In this document: in pieces, positions 5,609-9,035 of the stretch
Position numbering within the stretch: position 1 is the stretch's first letter
Layout of the letters: each line of letters opens with the position of its first letter
Source of the DNA: Candidatus Elulimicrobium sp.
GTDB taxonomy: Bacteria; Patescibacteriota; Minisyncoccia; Moranbacterales; UBA9337
Direction of reading: 5' to 3'
Length of the DNA: 9,035 bases
Assembly (NCBI GenBank): GCA_020722485.1
Contig: DYKS01000023.1
Span: forward strand, 1-9,035
The notes under the pieces: generated by a model
What the model was told of the DNA's origin: nothing
The model's input: only the letters and a program-made list of their open reading frames with translations
Databases searched by the model: none
Program-made: the position numbers and the translations under genes

Positions 5609-6469
5609 ATGAAGAAAAAAACAGCGAAGGCGGTAGCGCTTGCGGGAGTGATTGTCATTTTGTTTTTCATAGTCGGTTTTTTGCGGGGAGAAAATTTTTT
5701 GACGAAAGGAAAAGATGGTTCCGATGAGAAATTATTGCCTGTTGTTAGCGAGGAAAATACAATTCTTTCTGTAAAAGAAAAAAAACAAACGGAAGGCGCG
5801 GAAGAGAAAGAAAATTATCAGTCGGAAATTTCAGATAAAAATGATGATATTTCTCCGCTGCCGGAAAAAATTATTTTGAGTGTTCCTTTCACTAGTCAAG
5901 CGCCGTTCGCAATTTGGGATCAGCGACACGAAGAAGCCTGCGAGGAAGCGTGTTTAGTAATGGCGCGTTATTTTTTAATCGGAAAAAATTTAGACGCAAA
6001 TATAGCGGAAAAAGAAATCAATTCTTTGATTGATTTTCAGATTGAAAAATACGGTGATTATAAAGACAGCGACACGGAAAAAATTGTTCGTCTTGGAAAA
6101 GATTTTTATGAGATGAAAAATATGAAGGTGGTTTATGAAGTGACAGCGGAGAAAATAAAACAAGAATTAGCGCGAGGAAATTTGGTTATCGTTCCAGCCG
6201 CTGGTCAGCTATTGAACAATCCCTATTTTACGCCACCGGGTCCGTTATATCACAATTTAATTTTGCGAGGTTATGATGAAGAAAAAAAAGAATTTATTAC
6301 CAACGATCCGGGAACTAAATGGGGAGAAAATTACCGTTATCCGGTGAAAATTCTTTTAGCGGCTATTCATGATTTTCCCGGAACAAAAGAGAAAATAATG
6401 GAAGGAAAGAAAGCGATGGTGGTGATTTTTTCGGAGAATGGACTTGAAAAGGAAAATAAGGTAAAATAA
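5609..6469 (+). CDS. Membrane-anchored C39-like cysteine peptidase
   Basis: The 286-residue protein has an N-terminal signal-anchor (about residues 7-25), a polar Lys/Glu-rich linker (about 27-85) and a papain-like domain of the C39_2 type. The domain begins with ILSVPFTSQAPF, where Q97 fits the oxyanion glutamine. Next is EEACEEACLVMARYF, with C111 in the position of the catalytic cysteine of the usual C-G-P-A-S. Then follow H215 in YHNLILRGYD and D233 in ITNDPGT, completing a Cys-His-Asp set. The anchor places the enzyme outside the membrane, so a role in cell-wall or surface-protein processing is likely; the substrate is unknown. C39 domains also process bacteriocin leaders, but there is no attached ABC transporter here. 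A second cysteine, C115, lies one turn after C111. It is downstream of superoxide reductase by 18 bases and has no Shine-Dalgarno. Confidence 0.8.
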   Translation: MKKKTAKAVALAGVIVILFFIVGFLRGENFLTKGKDGSDEKLLPVVSEENTILSVKEKKQTEGAEEKENYQSEISDKNDDISPLPEKIILSVPFTSQAPFAIWDQRHEEACEEACLVMARYFLIGKNLDANIAEKEINSLIDFQIEKYGDYKDSDTEKIVRLGKDFYEMKNMKVVYEVTAEKIKQELARGNLVIVPAAGQLLNNPYFTPPGPLYHNLILRGYDEEKKEFITNDPGTKWGENYRYPVKILLAAIHDFPGTKEKIMEGKKAMVVIFSENGLEKENKVK

Positions 6470-6529
6470 AAACAAGAAAATAAAGCAAGAATATTTATAC
6501 AATGGAATAAATAAGATTTACGATTGGAT

Positions 6530-6625
6530 TTGTCATTTGATGTTTGATGTGGAATCTACGCGCGATGAAAAATGGTTAGATTTTCGCTTGCGCGGGAATA
6601 ACAATAGAAATATAAGAATGACAGA
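6530..6625. repeat. Decayed dispersed inverted-repeat element
   Basis: The gap between 6470 and 6713 contains no gene. It opens with GTCATTTGATG (from 6532), contains TTTTCGCTTGCGCGGGAATAAC (6581-6602) and then AAGAATGACAG near 6614. This fits a degraded form of the widespread intergenic element with ends like GTCATTCCCGC and GCGGGAATGAC. The core TCGCTTGCGCGGG (6584-6596) recurs exactly at 7570-7582. Read on the minus strand it gives the VIPAQAKI peptide that such elements often yield as false ORFs. Confidence 0.5.
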
Positions 6626-6626
6626 G

Positions 6627-6666
6627 AAACGCGGAAATTATATAAAAAACGCGGAAGTAATATAAA
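6627..6666. repeat. 20-bp tandem duplication
   Basis: Two abutting 20-base units, 6627-6646 and 6647-6666, both starting AAACGCGGAA and ending ATATAAA, differ at two positions. They lie 47 bases upstream of the exonuclease ATG, next to the decayed dispersed repeat. No function is evident. Confidence 0.8.
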
Positions 6667-6713
6667 TTAGAATTGTAATAGCTCGTAAGTCTTAAATGTA
6701 AAGTAAATAGATT

Positions 6714-7385
6714 ATGGAAAACAGAGTTATTATTGATATTGAAACTATTGGAATAGATTTTGAACAATTAGATAAAAAATCGCAAGAATATTTATTAAAG
6801 TTTGCCGAAAGCGAAGAAGAGAAAGAAGAGGTTAAACAACGGCTTTCATTGTATCCTTTCACTGGAGAGGTGGTAGCGATCGGAATGCTTAATCCTGACA
6901 CGAATAATGGCGCGGTTTATTACCAAGATGGCGGTAAAAAAATTGCTGATTTTGAAGATGAAGGAGTTTTATTTCGTTCTGGAACGGAAATGGAAATTTT
7001 AAGTTATTTTTGGGAAAGTATTCGCAATTATAATCAGATTATCACTTTTAACGGTCGGGGATTTGACGCTCCTTATTTACATTTGCGTAGCGCGGTTTTA
7101 AAAATAAAACCAAGCCGAAACTTGATGCCTTATCGTTATGATTATAAAGTCCATTGCGATTTATTGGATCAATTTACTTTTTATGGAGCGTTTCGAAAAT
7201 TTAATTTGGATTTTTACGCTAAATCTTTTGGCATTAAAAGTCCTAAAGAAGAAGGTATTGACGGGTCAGCGGTGACTGATTTATTTAAAAAGGGAAAATA
7301 TAAAGAAATCGCTTATTATTGCGTTCGCGATCTGCGTGCCACTCAAGAACTGTGGAAATATTGGGATGAATATTTACGTTTTTAA
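6714..7385 (+). CDS. Predicted DEDDy 3'-5' exonuclease (PolB-exonuclease-like)
   Basis: This soluble 223-residue RNase H-fold protein has all three exonuclease motifs. Exo I is VIIDIETIG with D8 and E10. Exo II is ITFNGRGFDAPYL with D118. Exo III is YYCVRD with Y202 and D206, the YxxxD form that defines the DEDDy subgroup. The pattern and length match stand-alone proteins related to the exonuclease domain of family B DNA polymerase. It has no polymerase or helicase domain, so it probably trims DNA or RNA 3' ends in repair or turnover; the exact substrate cannot be inferred. The start is well set because an in-frame TAG (6708-6710) lies just upstream of the ATG. There is no Shine-Dalgarno. It stands alone between repeat-bearing gaps and is followed at once by a probable terminator. 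Confidence 0.88.
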   Translation: MENRVIIDIETIGIDFEQLDKKSQEYLLKFAESEEEKEEVKQRLSLYPFTGEVVAIGMLNPDTNNGAVYYQDGGKKIADFEDEGVLFRSGTEMEILSYFWESIRNYNQIITFNGRGFDAPYLHLRSAVLKIKPSRNLMPYRYDYKVHCDLLDQFTFYGAFRKFNLDFYAKSFGIKSPKEEGIDGSAVTDLFKKGKYKEIAYYCVRDLRATQELWKYWDEYLRF

Positions 7386-7421
7386 TTTGTTCGCGTTAAA
7401 TTTGTGTTGAACAAATTTTTT
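7384..7421 (+). terminator. Probable intrinsic terminator after the exonuclease gene
   Basis: AATTTGTTC (7384-7392, overlapping the TAA stop) pairs with GAACAAATT (7409-7417) in a perfect 9-bp stem with a 16-base loop, and the right arm runs into T bases to 7421. The stem is AT-rich, but position and T tail fit a terminator. Confidence 0.55.
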
Positions 7422-7560
7422 AATTAAAGATAAGTTTTTGCGTTACGAAAATTTATCGGCACTTATTCTTAATTTTTTATACTATTTTTGTTTCGCAATA
7501 AATAAATATAAGTAAGCTTTGGCGGTGATCTGATTTATTACTGAAAGTTATTAAATAATT

Positions 7561-7681
7561 TCTGGATCCTCGCTTGCGCGGGGAATTGTAGGTGTTAGAT
7601 AATTCGTTGGCAAAATAAAATGTAGGGACGAGAAGGGAAATGAAGAAACTATAGGGATGATAACAGAAACGCAAAGTGACA
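7561..7681. repeat. Second decayed dispersed-repeat copy in a 332-base gap
   Basis: The stretch 7386-7717 has no convincing gene on either strand. Apart from the terminator and the promoter candidate it holds CTGGATCCTCGCTTGCGCGG (7562-7581) followed by GGAATTG, close to the GGATTCCCGC...GCGGGAATGAC end of the dispersed element. It shares 13 bases exactly with the copy at 6584-6596. Downstream fragments such as AAGGGAAATGAAGAAAC and AACGCAAAGTGACA (to 7681) look like further eroded pieces. On the minus strand it reads NSPRKRGSRN, a common spurious peptide from this repeat type. Confidence 0.5.
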
Positions 7682-7693
7682 AAATAAGAGTTT

Positions 7694-7699
7694 TATAAT
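7694..7699 (+). promoter_or_regulatory. -10 box candidate for the HAD phosphatase operon
   Basis: A perfect TATAAT lies 18 bases before the ATG, which would give a very short leader. No -35 is found at 16-18 bases; GTGACA (7676-7681) matches TTGACA at five of six positions but is only 12 bases away. Confidence 0.4.
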
Positions 7700-7717
7700 T
7701 CAAGATAAATTAAAATT

Positions 7718-8443
7718 ATGTTTAAAGTTAAAGATAAAATCGCTATTTTTGATATTGACGGCACTATTTTTCGTAAAAATCTTCATTTTGAGCTGATAGA
7801 CGAGTTAGTTTGGATGAAAGTTTTTCCTCAATTTGTCAGGGAAGAATTAACCCGTTTATATTCTAATTGGCTTGAACATAAAGGAACTTATGAATCTTAT
7901 CGTTCCGCTTTAATAACGCTTTATTCTAAACATATCAAAGGATGCCGAGTGGAAGATATTTTAAAAGCCAGTAATATAGTTGTTTCTTTTCATAAAAATC
8001 GTACTTATATTTTTGCTGAAAATTTAATAAAAAAGTTGAAAGAAAAAAAATATCACATTATCGCCATTTCGGGATCGCCTATAGAAATTGTTCGCGAATT
8101 CAATCAAAAACATCTTAAATTTGATCAGGTATTTGGAAGCGTTTATGAAATTGATGAAGATGGAGTTTATACCGGAAGAGAAAAATTTGTTCCTGTTGAA
8201 AATAAAGGAGAATTAGTAAAGCAGTATATTTCTGAAAACGATCTTACTCTGGAAAAATCTTTTGGAGTGGGGGACACTGAATCAGATGCTAGTTTTTTGG
8301 AGTTAGTGGAGTACCCGATTGCTTTCAATCCTAATCAAAATTTGAAAAAAATTGCTGAAGAAAAAAAATGGAATATTAAAGTAGAAAAAAAGGATGTAGT
8401 TTATAATGTAGCTAATAGTCTAAAATCGGACTTAATAGCTTAA
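7718..8443 (+). CDS. HAD superfamily phosphatase, subfamily IB (SerB-like)
   Basis: The 241-residue cytoplasmic enzyme shows the four HAD motifs in order. Motif I is FDIDGT with nucleophile D12 and acid/base D14. Motif II is S118 in IAISGS. Motif III is probably K163 in VENKGELVKQY. Motif IV is GVGDTESD with D186 and D190 binding Mg2+. The helical cap between motifs I and II (about residues 20-100) and the sequence style match the IB group that includes phosphoserine phosphatase and CicA-like proteins. It probably removes phosphate from a small metabolite or lipid headgroup; with no serine-pathway gene nearby I do not call it SerB. It is the first gene of an apparent three-gene operon with the 38-residue ORF and the VanZ-like gene, with a 19-base gap to the next. 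Confidence 0.88.
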   Translation: MFKVKDKIAIFDIDGTIFRKNLHFELIDELVWMKVFPQFVREELTRLYSNWLEHKGTYESYRSALITLYSKHIKGCRVEDILKASNIVVSFHKNRTYIFAENLIKKLKEKKYHIIAISGSPIEIVREFNQKHLKFDQVFGSVYEIDEDGVYTGREKFVPVENKGELVKQYISENDLTLEKSFGVGDTESDASFLELVEYPIAFNPNQNLKKIAEEKKWNIKVEKKDVVYNVANSLKSDLIA

Positions 8444-8462
8444 AATAAAGATAACAAAAATT

Positions 8463-8579
8463 ATGTTTAATTTAAATAAATTTTTAGATGATTCTTTGCG
8501 TAAAACGCTTTGGATTTGGTTACCGTTTGTGGCTCTGTTTAAATTAATCAAAGCGGTTATTGAGAAACTAAAAAAGTGA
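8463..8579 (+). CDS. 38-residue small membrane-associated protein
   Basis: The ORF starts with ATG and encodes MFNLNKFLDDSLRKTLWIWL then PFVALFKLIKAVIEKLKK. A hydrophobic stretch (about residues 16-31, with Trp17, Trp19 and Pro21) is followed by a Lys-rich amphipathic tail, so a membrane-associated helix is likely. No family is recognised. It fills the space between the HAD gene (19 bases away) and the VanZ-like gene almost exactly. Its stop TGA (8577-8579) overlaps the next gene's GTG start (8576-8578), a GTGA overlap typical of coupled translation. That arrangement is the main evidence that it is a real gene. Function is unknown; it may help insert or partner the VanZ-like protein. Confidence 0.7.
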   Translation: MFNLNKFLDDSLRKTLWIWLPFVALFKLIKAVIEKLKK

Positions 8580-8971
8580 AAAATTTTTTTGTGTTTTTAA
8601 AATATTACGGTATTCTTTTTTTGTGGTTAGGGATTATTTTTTATTTTTCTTCTCTTTCCGGAACGCCCGGAAACGTCCATCAAGGAAGAGAATATCTTTG
8701 GTTTTATTTAGAAAGAAAAGGAGCGCATATTTTTGAGTATTTTGTTTTGGCTATGCTTTGGATTAGAGTGTTGCGTTTTCACGGAGTGAAAGGTTATTGG
8801 TTCTGGGCGAAAGTTTTGATTTTTCCCTTAGCATATTCATTTTCTGATGAATTTCATCAAACTTTTGTTTTTGGGCGAGAAGGGAAATTAACGGATATTG
8901 TTTTTGACGCGGCGGGTATAGTGGCGGCTTTGGCAATCTGGAAAAAATTTCCCAAATTTCCGTTTTTTTAA
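8576..8971 (+). CDS. VanZ-like family membrane protein
   Basis: This 131-residue protein has four membrane segments (about residues 9-26, 50-66, 75-90 and 106-121). VanZ features are clear: IIFYFSSLSG at 20-29, KGAHIFEYFVLA at 48-59, the acidic DEFHQTFVFGREG at 91-103, and LTDIVFDAAG at 105-114. VanZ was first described for low-level teicoplanin resistance, but most family members are small membrane proteins of unknown function found in envelope contexts, so resistance should not be inferred. The GTG start overlaps the stop of the 38-residue gene, and there is no Shine-Dalgarno, so it probably depends on upstream translation. The length is normal for a minimal VanZ domain, and the gene is complete. 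Confidence 0.9.
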   Translation: MKNFFVFLKYYGILFLWLGIIFYFSSLSGTPGNVHQGREYLWFYLERKGAHIFEYFVLAMLWIRVLRFHGVKGYWFWAKVLIFPLAYSFSDEFHQTFVFGREGKLTDIVFDAAGIVAALAIWKKFPKFPFF

Positions 8972-9000
8972 TGTTTTGCTGTCATTTTCATTTTCTTTCT

Positions 9001-9035
9001 GTCATTCCCGCCCCCGTTTTCACGAGGTCAAACTC
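9001..9035. repeat. Start of a dispersed-repeat copy at the window edge
   Basis: GTCATTCCCGCCCCCGTTTT begins at 9001 and continues with CACGAGGTCAAACTC to the window end. This is the left end of the same intergenic repeat type seen in decayed form at 6530 and 7561, here much better preserved and in the opposite orientation. A related partial GTCATTTTC lies at 8981. The rest of the element is outside the window. Confidence 0.55.

Noticed and set aside
5609..6469. Bacteriocin-processing system based on the C39 domain
   Set aside because: There is no fused ABC transporter and no double-glycine leader peptide gene nearby; the N-terminal anchor and linker point to a surface enzyme.
6576..6767. 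Minus-strand open frame ending in VIPAQAKI
   Set aside because: The peptide is the familiar by-product of a dispersed intergenic repeat, and the frame runs into the start of the exonuclease gene.
7477..7674. Minus-strand open frame with NSPRKRGSRN
   Set aside because: It is again repeat-derived, has no family features and no promoter or ribosome-binding site.
8940..8969. Terminator at the end of the VanZ-like gene
   Set aside because: GGAAA and TTTCC can pair before seven T bases, but the helix needs a three-base bulge, is nearly all A-T and overlaps the coding end; too weak to call.
8576..8971. Glycopeptide resistance function for the VanZ-like gene
   Set aside because: No vanA-type ligase, vanH, vanX or VanRS genes are nearby, and most VanZ-domain proteins are not resistance factors.

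Overview
The window is AT-rich, every gene lies on the + strand, the genes are short and tightly packed, and almost none has a Shine-Dalgarno sequence. Together with the gene types (short surface-anchored enzymes with low-complexity Lys/Glu linkers, an AI-2E-type permease, Lgt, superoxide reductase), this suggests a Candidate Phyla Radiation bacterium (Patescibacteria, Parcubacteria/Moranbacteria-like). That placement is inference from style; no marker gene is present. TGA is used as a normal stop (1527-1529 and 8577-8579), which argues against the Gracilibacteria/SR1 code.

Layout. 2-274 is the C-terminal end of an FtsX/MacB-type ABC permease cut by the window edge. 468-3480 is a compact envelope operon: AI-2E family transporter, Lgt (8-nt overlap with the transporter) and a membrane-anchored lysozyme-like protein. 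3565-5090 carries a membrane-anchored thioredoxin-like CPHC protein, a very small lysine-rich ORF inside a highly structured RNA region, and an archaeal-type peroxiredoxin, ending in a clear intrinsic terminator at 5101-5130. 5201-6469 is superoxide reductase (desulfoferrodoxin) followed by an anchored C39-like cysteine peptidase. 6714-7385 is a DEDDy 3'-5' exonuclease with a probable terminator. 7718-8971 is a HAD-IB phosphatase, a 38-residue small membrane-type protein, and a VanZ-like protein whose GTG start overlaps the small gene's stop. Gene-poor stretches 6470-6713, 7386-7717 and 8972-9035 hold decayed copies of a dispersed inverted-repeat family whose core reads like GTCATTCCCGC...GCGGGAATGAC.

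How it fits together. Superoxide reductase turns superoxide into H2O2 and the peroxiredoxin removes the H2O2, so the middle of the window looks like an oxygen-defence block for an anaerobe or microaerophile. The anchored thioredoxin-like protein sits beside an anchored enzyme with four extracytoplasmic cysteines, which hints at disulfide handling outside the membrane. The most unusual regulatory structure is at 4186-4264: an (AAAT)6 tract followed by the only consensus Shine-Dalgarno sequence in the window, which is buried in a 12-bp hairpin just upstream of the lysine-rich ORF. I see no CRISPR array, tRNA, rRNA, transposase or clear new multi-gene defence system.
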